DNA of 24,736 nt from Deltaproteobacteria bacterium (GCA_019308985.1 JAFDHB010000036.1:1-24736); one strand, 5' to 3'; positions 1 to 7,588 are shown, counted from the stretch's first letter. The notes: generated from the letters alone by a model not told the origin. Numbers and translations: made by a program.

Positions 1-72
1 TGCCCCAACGATGTTCTTAGGTCCTCCTAGACCTCTGATTCAGCGCCACCAGTACCCATTAAACGGGGCAGG
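1..72. other. Window-edge spacer with an inverted repeat
   Basis: This is non-coding sequence downstream of argD as far as can be seen. A 6-bp inverted repeat, TGCCCC at 1-6 and GGGGCA at 65-70, encloses a smaller hairpin with arms AGGTC and GACCT near 34-50. It replaces the part of the dispersed 126-bp repeat that would be expected beside the half copy at 73-114, so it may mark an element junction. No gene is recognisable in it, and the window edge cuts off any interpretation. Confidence 0.3.
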
Positions 73-114
73 GATGAAGCGCAACGCAGAAATTGGACTT
101 TTTACGAAGCCATC
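73..114 (-). repeat. Half copy (42 bp) of the dispersed 126-bp repeat
   Basis: Read on the minus strand, these 42 bases match the first 42 bases of the full copies at 4452, 15168 and 24625, starting GATGGCTTCGTAAAAAGTCC and ending GCGCTTCATC. The match then stops abruptly. The unit begins GATG and ends CATC, so the break falls at a symmetric point. Its first base is the last base of the argD stop codon (TAG at 114-116). Either the element was truncated by deletion or recombination, or this arm can move or persist as a unit of its own. Confidence 0.85.
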
Positions 115-1319
115 TATTTTACTTCTCCAAAGACCGTGTCAAGGGTATGAACGAGGGCATTGATCTCCTCCTTGCCCACTATGAGCGGCGGGATAAAGCG
201 GAGGACCCTTTCCTGGGTGCAGTTGATCAAGAACCCCTTTTCCATACAAGAATCCACAATAGGTCTTCCAGGCCTGTCCAGCTCCATCCCCAGGATAAGA
301 CCCAAGCCCCTGACGTCCTTGATGAACGAATACTTCCCCATGAGTTTAAAGAGTTCCCCTTTCAAATACGCCCCCATCTCGGAACAGTTATCCAGCCACC
401 CATCCTCAATGATACTCCTCAGCACGGCGGACGCTACAGCCGTTACCAAGGGCGTCCCTCCGAAGGTACTGGCGTGGCTTCCCGCTCCAAAGGCCCCGCT
501 GAGATCCTCCCTTGCAATCATGGCTCCTATAGGGAGGCCGTTGCCCAGGGCCTTTGCAAGGGTCATGATGTCGGGGGATATCCCGTAGTGTTGGTAAGCG
601 AACAGCCGTCCTGTACGCCCCATGCCGACCTGTATCTCGTCGAAAATGAGCAACAGTCCCCGCTCCGTACACAATCTCCTGACCCCTTCGAGATAGTCGC
701 CCTCGGGGCAGACCACACCGCCTTCCCCCTGTATGGGTTCGAGCATGACCGCACAGACGGAGCCGTCTACAGCCTTTTCAAGGTCTTCGAGATCGTTGAA
801 GCGCACGAACCTGAACCCCTCCAGCAGAGGATCGTAACCCGTACGTATCTTTTCCTGTCCCGTGGCCGAAAGGGTGGCCATGGTTCTGCCGTGAAAGGAG
901 TTCTTCATGGAGATTATCGTATGCCTTCCAGGCCCATGTGTCTCCAGCGCATGGCGCCTTGCAAGCTTTATGGCCGCCTCATTGGCCTCGGCCCCGCTGT
1001 TGCAGAAAAACACCCGGTCCCCGAAAGAGTTCTCCACGAGCAGCCGTGCCAGCTCAACCTGGGGCTTTGTGTAGTACAGGTTAGACACATGAACAAGCTC
1101 CCTTGACTGCCTTCCCAGGGCGTCCGTAACAAGGGAAGAACTATGCCCCAAGGCACAAACCGCTATTCCTCCCACGAAGTCGAGGTATTCCTTTCCGTCT
1201 TCATCCCAAACCCTGCAGCCCTGTCCCCTGACCAGTGTTACCGGGAACCGCGCATAGGTCTTGAACATGTAGGTATCGGCAAGCTCAATTGTACTCTTTT
1301 CTCTCTCGTCACCGCCCAT
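114..1319 (-). CDS. argD: Acetylornithine/ornithine-type aminotransferase (PLP class III)
   Basis: This is a pyridoxal-phosphate aminotransferase of the acetylornithine/ornithine subgroup, expected to interconvert N-acetylornithine and its semialdehyde with 2-oxoglutarate in cytoplasmic arginine synthesis. Visible motifs are SGAEANEAAIKLAR (residues about 108-121, cofactor phosphate region), DEIQVGMGRTG with Asp227 (PLP ring nitrogen), TLAKALGNGLP with Lys256 (Schiff base) and the conserved TFGGTP. At 401 residues it has the usual family length. The frame stays open to 1376, but the ATG at 1317-1319 has an AAGGAG ribosome site (1327-1332) with a 7-nt spacer and gives the usual N-terminus, so I chose it. 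It lies 147 bp after hslU on the same strand. A related omega-aminotransferase (succinylornithine or GABA type) is possible; ArgD fits length and motifs best. Confidence 0.87.
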   Translation of the reverse strand: MGGDEREKSTIELADTYMFKTYARFPVTLVRGQGCRVWDEDGKEYLDFVGGIAVCALGHSSSLVTDALGRQSRELVHVSNLYYTKPQVELARLLVENSFGDRVFFCNSGAEANEAAIKLARRHALETHGPGRHTIISMKNSFHGRTMATLSATGQEKIRTGYDPLLEGFRFVRFNDLEDLEKAVDGSVCAVMLEPIQGEGGVVCPEGDYLEGVRRLCTERGLLLIFDEIQVGMGRTGRLFAYQHYGISPDIMTLAKALGNGLPIGAMIAREDLSGAFGAGSHASTFGGTPLVTAVASAVLRSIIEDGWLDNCSEMGAYLKGELFKLMGKYSFIKDVRGLGLILGMELDRPGRPIVDSCMEKGFLINCTQERVLRFIPPLIVGKEEINALVHTLDTVFGEVK

Positions 1320-1326
1320 AGCATTT

Positions 1327-1332
1327 CTCCTT
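1327..1332 (-). promoter_or_regulatory. Ribosome binding site deciding the argD start
   Basis: AAGGAG on the minus strand, seven bases before the ATG at 1319. It supports this start over the in-frame upstream Met codons, which would add 19 residues (MAGGVRAAGG...) that are atypical for ArgD. Confidence 0.75.
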
Positions 1333-1355
1333 CTCATCATCGATACGCCACCAGC

Positions 1356-1420
1356 GGCGCGAACGCCTCCCGCCATTGCAAGAAGCGAATCTCTTCTCGC
1401 AGATGGAAGCTGCTCCTACA
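1356..1420 (-). repeat. REP-like palindromic sequences between hslU and argD
   Basis: On the minus strand, TGTAGGAGCAGCTTCC followed by ATCTGCGA (1397-1420) resembles the REP palindromes with a GTAGGAGC head and GCGA tail known from many proteobacteria: GCAG and CTGC pair around a CTTCCAT loop. Beside it are a GAAG...CTTC hairpin (about 1382-1396) and GGCG-TTCG-CGCC (1356-1367), a stem with a UUCG-type tetraloop. Three small hairpins in a row in an intercistronic gap suggest an RNA processing or stability region. REP identity is inferred from resemblance only; no RAYT transposase gene is in the window. Confidence 0.45.
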
Positions 1421-1466
1421 GGGCACTTCCAAGCCTCAAGCGCAAATCTCTTGCCCCTGACTCGGA

Positions 1467-2879
1467 CTACAGAATGTATCTGCTGAGGTTCTCGTCCTCG
1501 AAGATGTCCCTCAGCCTTTCGCTCACGTACCTCTTGTCTATGACGACCTCCTTCTCGACCATGTCCGGTGCATTGAAGGAGATCTCATCCAGGAGCTTTT
1601 CCATGACAGTGTGTAGCCTCCTGGCCCCTATGTTCTCCATCCTCTCATTGACCTGACTGGCTATATAAGCAATTTCCTCTATTGCTGATTCCTCGAAATG
1701 GAGTTCTATTCCCTCCGTCTCCAGGAGCGCCTTGTATTGGGTAATAAGGGCATTTTGGGGTTCCTTGAGAATCCGAACGAAATCCTGTTGTGACAGGGGA
1801 TCCAGTTCAACCCTGATCGGAAACCTCCCTTGGAGTTCGGGAAGAAGGTCCGAAGGCTTGCTCACATTGAACGCCCCTGCGGCGATGAAAAGGATATGAT
1901 CGGTCCTGACCATGCCATACTTCGTCGTCACGGTCGACCCCTCCACGATGGGAAGGAGGTCCCTCTGCACTCCCTCCCTGGAGACGTCCGGGCCGTACCT
2001 GGAATCCGATCCTGCTATCTTGTCCAGTTCATCGAGGAAAATGATACCGTTCTGTTCGGTCATCCTAATGGCCTCTTCGATGACCTTGTCCATGTCAATG
2101 AGTTTTTGTGACTCTTCCTGGAACAGGATCTCCTTGGCCTCGGGTATCTTCACACGGCGCTTTTTTTTCTTGGTTGGGAAAATATTTCCAAAGACCTCCT
2201 TTATGTTGAACTCCATCTCCTCCAGACCGGCACTGGAGAATATCTCTACCATGGGAACACTCTTGTCCGCCGTCTCCAGCTCCACGTAACGATTATCCAG
2301 TTTGCCGCTCCTCAACAGCCTCCTGAGCTTTTCCCTTGTCGAATTGGTCTCTGTCCTGTCCGCCTTTACCACCTCCAGGACCTTTTCCTTGTCCGCCCCC
2401 TCTTCCCCCTCGCGGGTTTCCTCCTTTTTCCGTTTGGGCAGGAGTATATCCAGCAGCCTTTCCTCGGCCAATTCCTCTGCCTTTGATTTGACCCTTTCCT
2501 GGTGGGCCTTTTTTGCCATGTTGGCCGCCAATTCCGTAAGGTCCCGCACCATGGACTCCACGTCGCGGCCGACATATCCAACCTCAGTAAACTTGGTGGC
2601 CTCGATCTTGAGGAAAGGACTGTTTGCCAGCCTGGCGAGGCGCCTGGCTATCTCCGTTTTGCCGACGCCAGTGGGTCCGATCATGATAATGTTTTTTGGA
2701 GCTATTTCGTCCCTCAGCTCCTTTGGCACCTGTTGGCGCCTCCACCTGTTGCGCAACGCTATGGCCACGGAGCGTTTTGCCTGGTCCTGACCGATAATAT
2801 ACTTGTCCAGCTCTGATACGATCTCCCTGGGGGTCAAGACCTTCATGAGTTCATTTTGTTCCACCTCGTCAATTTCCAT
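1467..2879 (-). CDS. hslU: ATP-dependent protease ATPase subunit HslU (ClpY)
   Basis: Hexameric AAA+ unfoldase that feeds substrates to the HslV peptidase in the cytoplasm. After the family N-terminus ([17 protein letters not shown]) come Walker [10 protein letters not shown] (residues 68-76), the pore motif GYVGRD, a charged intermediate (I) domain (roughly 110-260, rich in Lys/Glu), Walker B IIFLDELD (Asp283 and Glu284) and the HslU C-terminus LSRYIL that docks into HslV. It is 470 residues against about 443 in E. coli, the extra length lying in the I domain and N-terminus. The ATG at 2879 follows an AGGTGAG ribosome site inside the end of hslV; an upstream in-frame TTG at 2909 would overlap hslV and looks less likely. 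The hslV stop codon lies 1 nt upstream, so translation is probably coupled. Confidence 0.96.
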   Translation of the reverse strand: MEIDEVEQNELMKVLTPREIVSELDKYIIGQDQAKRSVAIALRNRWRRQQVPKELRDEIAPKNIIMIGPTGVGKTEIARRLARLANSPFLKIEATKFTEVGYVGRDVESMVRDLTELAANMAKKAHQERVKSKAEELAEERLLDILLPKRKKEETREGEEGADKEKVLEVVKADRTETNSTREKLRRLLRSGKLDNRYVELETADKSVPMVEIFSSAGLEEMEFNIKEVFGNIFPTKKKKRRVKIPEAKEILFQEESQKLIDMDKVIEEAIRMTEQNGIIFLDELDKIAGSDSRYGPDVSREGVQRDLLPIVEGSTVTTKYGMVRTDHILFIAAGAFNVSKPSDLLPELQGRFPIRVELDPLSQQDFVRILKEPQNALITQYKALLETEGIELHFEESAIEEIAYIASQVNERMENIGARRLHTVMEKLLDEISFNAPDMVEKEVVIDKRYVSERLRDIFEDENLSRYIL

Positions 2880-2880
2880 G

Positions 2881-3444
2881 TCACTCACCTGTTCCGATCT
2901 CCCGGACAATGATTTGATCGTTCGTGTAGATACATATGGACGCGGCTATCTTCATGGCCTCCCTTGCAATACTTGGGGCATCCAGGTCAGAGTAGCTCAA
3001 CAATGCCTTTGCGGCGGCCAGAGCGTAAGGGCCCCCAGAGCCTATAGCGGCAACAGGTTCATCAGGTTCCACCACGTCCCCGTTGCCGGAGATTATCAAG
3101 GTATGCTCTTCGTCCGTTGCAAGCAGCTGCGCCTCCAGTCTCCTTAATATCTTGTCGGTCCTCCAGTCCTTGGCAAGCTCCACTGCCGCCCGTGTGAGGC
3201 TGCCACTGAATTTCTCCAGTTTCCCTTCAAGTTTTTCGAATAGGTTGAAGGCGTCGGCAGCAGCCCCTGCAAATCCCACGAGGACCCGGTCCTTGTAAAG
3301 GAAACGAATCTTGTTGGCCTTCTGCTTCATTATGGTCTCGCCCAGGCTGACCTGTCCGTCACCTGCAATTACCGCCCTTCCGTCCCTTCGGACCGTTAGG
3401 ATGGTGGTGGCATGAAATCTCTGCTGGATCCACCTCTCTTTCAT
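2881..3444 (-). CDS. hslV: ATP-dependent protease proteolytic subunit HslV (ClpQ)
   Basis: Threonine peptidase of the proteasome beta-subunit fold that forms the dodecameric core of HslVU. The mature sequence starts at [23 protein letters not shown], with the nucleophile Thr at position 13 or, less likely, 14. [18 protein letters not shown] and [17 protein letters not shown] are typical family blocks. The predicted precursor carries 12 residues ([12 protein letters not shown]) before the Thr, whereas many HslVs have only a Met or a very short propeptide. No closer ATG, GTG or TTG is available, and a GGGAGGAG ribosome site lies 13 nt before the chosen ATG. Autocatalytic removal of a short propeptide is expected. 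The gene sits 33 nt after xerC and directly before hslU. Confidence 0.96.
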   Translation of the reverse strand: MKERWIQQRFHATTILTVRRDGRAVIAGDGQVSLGETIMKQKANKIRFLYKDRVLVGFAGAAADAFNLFEKLEGKLEKFSGSLTRAAVELAKDWRTDKILRRLEAQLLATDEEHTLIISGNGDVVEPDEPVAAIGSGGPYALAAAKALLSYSDLDAPSIAREAMKIAASICIYTNDQIIVREIGTGE

Positions 3445-3477
3445 TGCCTAAGAATCTCTCCTCCCTTCACATCTCCG

Positions 3478-4401
3478 TCATCTCCTGGGATGCGCTTTAT
3501 CATACACCTCCATGAGTTTGTCAAGGCTTACATGGGTATACTTCTGTGTAGTAGACAGACTTGAATGCCCTAACAGCTCCTGCACTGACCGAAGGTCGGC
3601 ACCGCCATCCAGGAGGTGGGTTGCAAAAGTATGCCTCAGGGAATGTGGCGTTATAGGGCTCCTTAGGCCGCATTCCCTCTCGTATCGCTTCACAATCCTG
3701 TCCACGCTCCTCGGAGTTATACGCCCCCCCCTATAGTTTAGAAAAAGGGGACCCTTCGCCTGCTCCAACCCTGCCCTCCGTCTCAACGGCCGGCTTTCAT
3801 CGAGATATTCCCTGATCGCCTTCACTGCCCGGTGTCCTATGGGGACTATCCTTTCCCTATTCCCCTTTCCCTTTACCCGCACAAGCCTCTGCTCGAAATC
3901 CACACTTGTAACATCCAGTGCAGCCAGTTCGCTTACCCTGATTCCGCATGAGTAAAGGACCTCAAGGATCGCTACATCCCTCATGCCCAGAGGGTTTTGC
4001 CTATCGGGTGCGTCAATAAGCCGGAACATTTCATCAACCGAGAGATAGGATGGAACGTACTTCTCCTCTTTGGGCGCGCGAATCTCTTCGGCGGGATTCA
4101 GTGCTATTTGCCCCCTTGTTTCAAGAAAACGGAGAAAAGATCGAATAGAAGAAATTTTCCTACCTATTGTCTTCCTCCTGTAACGGCCGAACAGGCTACC
4201 AAGATATGCCCGGATAATTTCCAGATCGATACATCCTATGCATGGTGGACCGTCATATAGCCCCGCATCCTTTCTCCTATGAATAATAAAATCCAGGAAC
4301 TGTTTCAAATCAATTTGATAGCCCCTCACCGTATGCGCCGAGTATCCTGTCTGTGAACTAAGATACCTGATATATTCTCCTATTTTCTCTTGAATGGTCA
4401 T
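3478..4401 (-). CDS. xerC: Tyrosine site-specific recombinase XerC-like
   Basis: Integrase-family recombinase expected to act with XerD at the dif site to resolve chromosome dimers. It has an N-terminal SAM-like DNA-binding domain (about 1-90: FLDFIIHRR, SSIRSFLRFLETRG) and a C-terminal catalytic domain. Visible catalytic residues are Arg155 (CGIRVSEL), His253 and Arg256 (HSLRH), His279 (LLGHSS) and the nucleophile Tyr288 (QKYTHVS). The 307-residue length matches XerC/XerD. The xerC-hslV-hslU order is also known in other bacteria, which favours XerC over XerD or a phage integrase. The ribosome site is weak (AAAGG close to the ATG). It is probably the first gene of the operon running to argD. 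Confidence 0.9.
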   Translation of the reverse strand: MTIQEKIGEYIRYLSSQTGYSAHTVRGYQIDLKQFLDFIIHRRKDAGLYDGPPCIGCIDLEIIRAYLGSLFGRYRRKTIGRKISSIRSFLRFLETRGQIALNPAEEIRAPKEEKYVPSYLSVDEMFRLIDAPDRQNPLGMRDVAILEVLYSCGIRVSELAALDVTSVDFEQRLVRVKGKGNRERIVPIGHRAVKAIREYLDESRPLRRRAGLEQAKGPLFLNYRGGRITPRSVDRIVKRYERECGLRSPITPHSLRHTFATHLLDGGADLRSVQELLGHSSLSTTQKYTHVSLDKLMEVYDKAHPRR

Positions 4402-4451
4402 ATCCTTTGATCAATCGCTTGCCATTAACGGAATCGCAAAAAGTCAGCATT

Positions 4452-4577
4452 GATGGCTTCGTAAAAAGTCCAATTTCTGCGTTGCGCTTCATCTCGTTGT
4501 GATTGCGGCGTACGCTGAGTACGCCTCATCACACAAGATTCGCGCGCCTTGAACTTGAAGCTTTTTACTTTGCCATC
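4452..4577 (+). repeat. Dispersed 126-bp structured repeat, full copy A
   Basis: The copy starts GATGGCTTCGTAAAAAG and ends with the imperfect inverse CTTTTTACTTTGCCATC (14 of 17 positions pair). Inside is a second long hairpin: TGTGAT-TGC-GGCGTAC, a 5-base loop, then GTACGCC-TC-ATCACA. It differs from copy B (15168-15293) at about 6 of 126 positions, mostly in the loop, and from the visible part of copy C (24625) at about 3 of 112. It is the only copy not directly downstream of a gene end, lying 50 bp upstream of xerC in the divergent region. It carries no open frame of note, so it would be a non-autonomous (MITE- or BIME-like) element. Confidence 0.9.
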
Positions 4578-4604
4578 CCAATTTCGACTTCTTACGAGTC
4601 CATC
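4578..4604 (-). repeat. Degenerate extra arm of the 126-bp repeat
   Basis: Read on the minus strand this begins GATGGACTCGTAAGAAGTCG and continues AAATTGGG, a diverged version of the leading arm GATGGCTTCGTAAAAAGTCC. It follows copy A directly and faces it in inverted orientation, so the locus is a composite of a fresh copy beside a decayed arm. Confidence 0.6.
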
Positions 4605-4739
4605 AGCATTTGGATGGCAAATCCAGCTCTAGGAAAGACAAAGCTCTAGGGCCTCGGGGACCTCATCGAATCCCGCCCACAAGCATTGGACAGGATGAAC
4701 AGAGATTGTTGATGGCCCAAATGCTTGGAAAAGCTTAGT

Positions 4740-4767
4740 ATGTTACCATATTTCCAAGAATTGGCAA
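4740..4767 (-). promoter_or_regulatory. Candidate sigma-70 promoter toward xerC-hslVU-argD
   Basis: On the minus strand, TTGCCA (4762-4767) and TAACAT (4740-4745) are separated by 16 bp. A transcript from here would have a leader of about 330 nt containing repeat copy A read in reverse. The match is moderate, and no better promoter is visible closer to xerC. Confidence 0.35.
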
Positions 4768-4795
4768 TGAAAAATTTCCTTTAGGGATTCTTGAC

Positions 4796-4823
4796 TTGAC
4801 TTTGCTTTGATGGTTGATATAGA
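4796..4823 (+). promoter_or_regulatory. Candidate sigma-70 promoter for the EF-G-like gene
   Basis: TTGACT (4796-4801), a 16-bp spacer and TATAGA (4818-4823). The predicted leader is about 140 nt. It begins with a small hairpin, TTAGC-TTGAG-GCTAA, right after the -10 region and has a GC-rich foldable stretch near 4880-4920. Confidence 0.5.
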
Positions 4824-4970
4824 TTTTTTAGCTTGAGGCTAACAACTTAGTGCTCCGACTGACAATTACTCCTCCTGACGGGGCGGGCAACAGCCTGAGG
4901 CAGCCCTTGTTCCTCGGGCCTGACCATAATATCCCTTGCCCAGGGAATACGACTTTGAAAGGATTATGAT

Positions 4971-7049
4971 ATGGATCGGAAAAGCGAGCTATTGAGAAAT
5001 GTCGCCCTGGTCGCCCACGTGGGGTCCGGGAAGACCTCTCTTGGTGAAGCATTTCTCTTCAACGGAAAGGCTATAAACAGGATGGGAAAGGTAGACGATG
5101 GCACCTCGAACCTGGACTTTGAGCCCGAAGAAATAAAGAGGAAGATTACCATCAGCACGTCCTTTCATCACTGCGAATGGAAAAAGCACTGGATTAACAT
5201 TATTGATACTCCTGGTGACGATAACTTTCTATCTGATGCCAAGCTCTGCCTTCAGGCCGCAGACAGCCTAGTAGTCGTCATTGACGCAACCGGAGGCGTA
5301 AAGATAGGGACCGAAAAGGTCTGGGAATTCGGAAACGAGCTGGAACTGGCCAGAGTAGTATTCGTCAACAAGCTGGACCGCGAAAGGGCCGATTTTTTCA
5401 GTGTGGTCCAAGAAATCGTCAATACCTTCCAGGTCAAGGCTACACCTGTATTCTTGCCCATAGGATCGGAGGACAAGTTCGAGGGTCTTGTGGATCTAAT
5501 AAGGCTCAGGGCTTACATTTACAAGAAGGACGGCAGCGGCAAGTTCCAGGATTCGGATGTACCGAAAGACTTGCAAGACACGGTCTCTGAATGGCGGGAA
5601 AAAATGATAGAGAATATCGTGGAGGCCGACGATGATCTAATGGAAAAGTATCTGGAAGGGGAAGAACTGACACCTGAGGAAATCGAGAATACCCTCTTCC
5701 ATGGCATGAAATCCAGGGTGATTGTGCCCATCGTCTGCGGTTCCGGTATCCTGAATATAGGCGTATGCCAGCTAATGGACTTACTGGTCCAAGGCATGCC
5801 CTCTCCCCTGGAAAAGGGAGAACTGCGGGGGAAAAAGCCCGGGGGGAACGAAACCGTGAGCAGAACGCCCTCTCCCGATTCACCCTTTTCCTCCATAGTG
5901 GTGAAGACGGTCGCCGATCCCTTCGCCGGCAAGCTTAATGTCCTGAGGATCTTGTCCGGGACCCTCGATGCCGACTCCACGGTATACAATCCCAGCAAGG
6001 CCATGAAAGAGAAATTCGGGCAGATCTTTCTCCTGGAAGGCAAGAAGCAGCAGCCGGTTGAATCCGGGACTACCGGCGACATCATAGCGATACCCAAGCT
6101 GAAGGATACCGGCACTGGGGACACGCTCTGTGGCGAAGCAGATCCGATTGTCTATGAGGCCGTCGAGCCTTTGCCCGCTGTCATTTCCTACGCGGTTGAA
6201 GCCAAGGTAAAGGGCAGCGAAGACAAGGTATTCACCTCTCTTGCCAAGCTGCTCGAAGAAGACCCCACACTGCGTCTGGAGAGGGACCAGGCCACGTCCG
6301 AAATCATCCTTTCCGGGACAGGTCAGATACATTTGGAGGCTACATGCGAAAAGCTGAGCAGAAAATTCGGCGTGGAGGTGAACCTGACGCCCGTAAAGGT
6401 ACCCTATAAGGAGACCATAAAGAAGCCGGTCAAACAAGTAATTTACAGACACAAGAAGCAGACCGGTGGCCGCGGCCAGTTTGCAGAAGTTCATTTCGAC
6501 GTAACCCCCCTAGAAAGGGGCAAAGGCTTTGAATTCGAGGAAGCCCTGGTGGGCATGAACGTACCCAGGAATTTCGTCCCTGCCGTTGAAAAGGGATTGA
6601 ACGAGGCACTGAGCAGTGGCGTGCTTGCCGGATACCCCGTTGTAGACTTGAAAGTGAGATTTTACGACGGCAAATCCCACGATGTCGACTCCTCTGAGAT
6701 GGCCTTTAAGATCGCCGCCAGTATGTGTTTCAAGAAGGCGGTTCAGGAGGCCAACCCTGTCCTTCTCGAACCCATAATGAAGATGGAGATCACCGTACCG
6801 GAAGAAGTCATGGGAGACGTGATGGGTGACCTTAACAGCCGGCGGGGAAGGGTCCTGGGCGTGGAAAGCAAGGGCAAGTACCAGGTCATCAAGGCCCAGG
6901 CCCCCATGGCCGAGGTATTGCAGTACGCCCTGGACCTAAACGCCATGACCGCAGGCCGGGGCTCCTTTAAGATGGAGCACTCCCACTACGAGGAGGTCCC
7001 GGCCCACCTGGCCGAGAAGATTATTGCAGAGGTCAAGAAGGGCGAATGA
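4971..7049 (+). CDS. Elongation factor G-like GTPase paralogue
   Basis: This 692-residue protein has full EF-G domain order: GTPase domain (about 1-275), domain II (about 305-385), domains III-V with GRGQFAEVHFDVTP and the C-terminal MAEVLQYALDLNAMTAGRGSF. The GTPase motifs differ from housekeeping FusA: G1 is AHVGSGKT (15-22; usually AHIDAGKT), the switch I segment reads KRKITI (56-61; usually RGITI), and G3 is DTPGDD (79-84), so Asp83 stands where EF-G has its catalytic His. G4 is normal (NKLD, 133-136). A linker of about 25 residues rich in Gly, Pro, Lys and Ser (near 281-305) separates GTPase and domain II. It belongs to the EF-G-like paralogue group (FusA2-type), probably ribosome-associated with slow or altered GTP hydrolysis; its real role is unknown. 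The ATG follows AAAGGA with a 7-nt spacer. It is not part of an str operon here. Confidence 0.9.
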   Translation: MDRKSELLRNVALVAHVGSGKTSLGEAFLFNGKAINRMGKVDDGTSNLDFEPEEIKRKITISTSFHHCEWKKHWINIIDTPGDDNFLSDAKLCLQAADSLVVVIDATGGVKIGTEKVWEFGNELELARVVFVNKLDRERADFFSVVQEIVNTFQVKATPVFLPIGSEDKFEGLVDLIRLRAYIYKKDGSGKFQDSDVPKDLQDTVSEWREKMIENIVEADDDLMEKYLEGEELTPEEIENTLFHGMKSRVIVPIVCGSGILNIGVCQLMDLLVQGMPSPLEKGELRGKKPGGNETVSRTPSPDSPFSSIVVKTVADPFAGKLNVLRILSGTLDADSTVYNPSKAMKEKFGQIFLLEGKKQQPVESGTTGDIIAIPKLKDTGTGDTLCGEADPIVYEAVEPLPAVISYAVEAKVKGSEDKVFTSLAKLLEEDPTLRLERDQATSEIILSGTGQIHLEATCEKLSRKFGVEVNLTPVKVPYKETIKKPVKQVIYRHKKQTGGRGQFAEVHFDVTPLERGKGFEFEEALVGMNVPRNFVPAVEKGLNEALSSGVLAGYPVVDLKVRFYDGKSHDVDSSEMAFKIAASMCFKKAVQEANPVLLEPIMKMEITVPEEVMGDVMGDLNSRRGRVLGVESKGKYQVIKAQAPMAEVLQYALDLNAMTAGRGSFKMEHSHYEEVPAHLAEKIIAEVKKGE

Positions 7050-7084
7050 GACACCGTGGGATGGCTCGCGCACCATTGTAAGTC

Positions 7085-7588
7085 ATGGATCTTGAAGTAA
7101 AAGCCGGAGTCTTGGTATTGAGCGATAAGGCCTCGAGGGGGGAGAGGTTTGATGAGAGCGGCCTCGTTGCCTCAGAGATGTTAGAAGGCCTGGGTTTTTC
7201 CATCGCCAAGCGTGAAATCATACCTGATGATCTTCAACAGATCGTCAATACCCTCGTCAGGTGGGTCGACGAGGAGGGTCTCAACCTCATCGTCACCTCG
7301 GGAGGCACCGGGCTCAGTCCTACCGATGTTACGCCGCAGGCCATGAAACAGGTGATAGATTACGAGGTCCCGGGTATGGCGGAGGCCATGCGTGCGGCAA
7401 GTTTGAAAAAAACCCCCCATGCAATGATTTCCAGGTCCATGGTAGGGGTGCGAAAATCATGTCTCATAATCAACCTCCCTGGCAGTCCCGGAGGAGTCAC
7501 GGAAAACCTGCAGGTGCTATTGCCCGCCCTGGAACATGCCCTCTCAAAGCTCATGGGAGACACCTCCGATTGCGCAACCCCCCACTAG
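7085..7588 (+). CDS. mog: MogA/MoaB-family molybdopterin adenylyltransferase
   Basis: This 167-residue protein of the MoCF-binding fold is expected to adenylylate molybdopterin before metal insertion, serving molybdenum or tungsten enzymes. Recognition rests on VLVLSDKASRGERFDESG at the N-terminus, the ligand-binding loop TSGGTGLSPTDVTPQA (71-86), the MSR-like segment AMISRS and NLPGSPGG (130-137). The start is fixed by an in-frame TAA two codons upstream; no clear ribosome site is seen, so translation may depend on the EF-G-like gene ending 35 nt before it. MoaB, MogA and CinA N-domains share this fold; the single-domain length excludes CinA, but MoaB versus MogA cannot be settled. Its stop codon overlaps that of the convergent fumarase gene. 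Confidence 0.85.
   Translation: MDLEVKAGVLVLSDKASRGERFDESGLVASEMLEGLGFSIAKREIIPDDLQQIVNTLVRWVDEEGLNLIVTSGGTGLSPTDVTPQAMKQVIDYEVPGMAEAMRAASLKKTPHAMISRSMVGVRKSCLIINLPGSPGGVTENLQVLLPALEHALSKLMGDTSDCATPH

Larger units (their letters stand above)
4402..4970. other. Divergent intergenic region between xerC and the EF-G-like gene
   Basis: This 569-bp non-coding region holds a full 126-bp dispersed repeat (4452-4577), a degenerate extra arm (4578-4604), a direct repeat AGCTCTAGG at 4625-4633 and 4642-4650, an inverted pair GCATTTGG (4606-4613) and CCAAATGC (4717-4724), and candidate promoters facing both ways at 4740-4823. No convincing gene is present; short open frames here lack ribosome sites and family features. 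Confidence 0.6.

Noticed and set aside
93..1106. A 337-codon plus-strand open frame
   Set aside because: It is antisense to argD, has no ribosome site, shows a composition that mirrors the ArgD codons and matches no protein family.
1912..2790. Ser-rich plus-strand frames opposite hslU
   Set aside because: Low-complexity Ser/Leu/Phe translations are a by-product of the Lys/Glu-rich HslU I domain read in antisense.
4452..4604. CRISPR-like repeat with spacer
   Set aside because: The copies are 126 bp, dispersed and inverted, with no regular spacers and no cas genes.
4828..5052. Minus-strand 74-codon open frame over the EF-G-like leader
   Set aside because: It overlaps the start of the EF-G-like gene, has no ribosome site and its translation resembles nothing known.
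5880..6494. A 204-codon minus-strand open frame
   Set aside because: It lies wholly inside the EF-G-like gene in antisense and has no ribosome site or recognisable domain.
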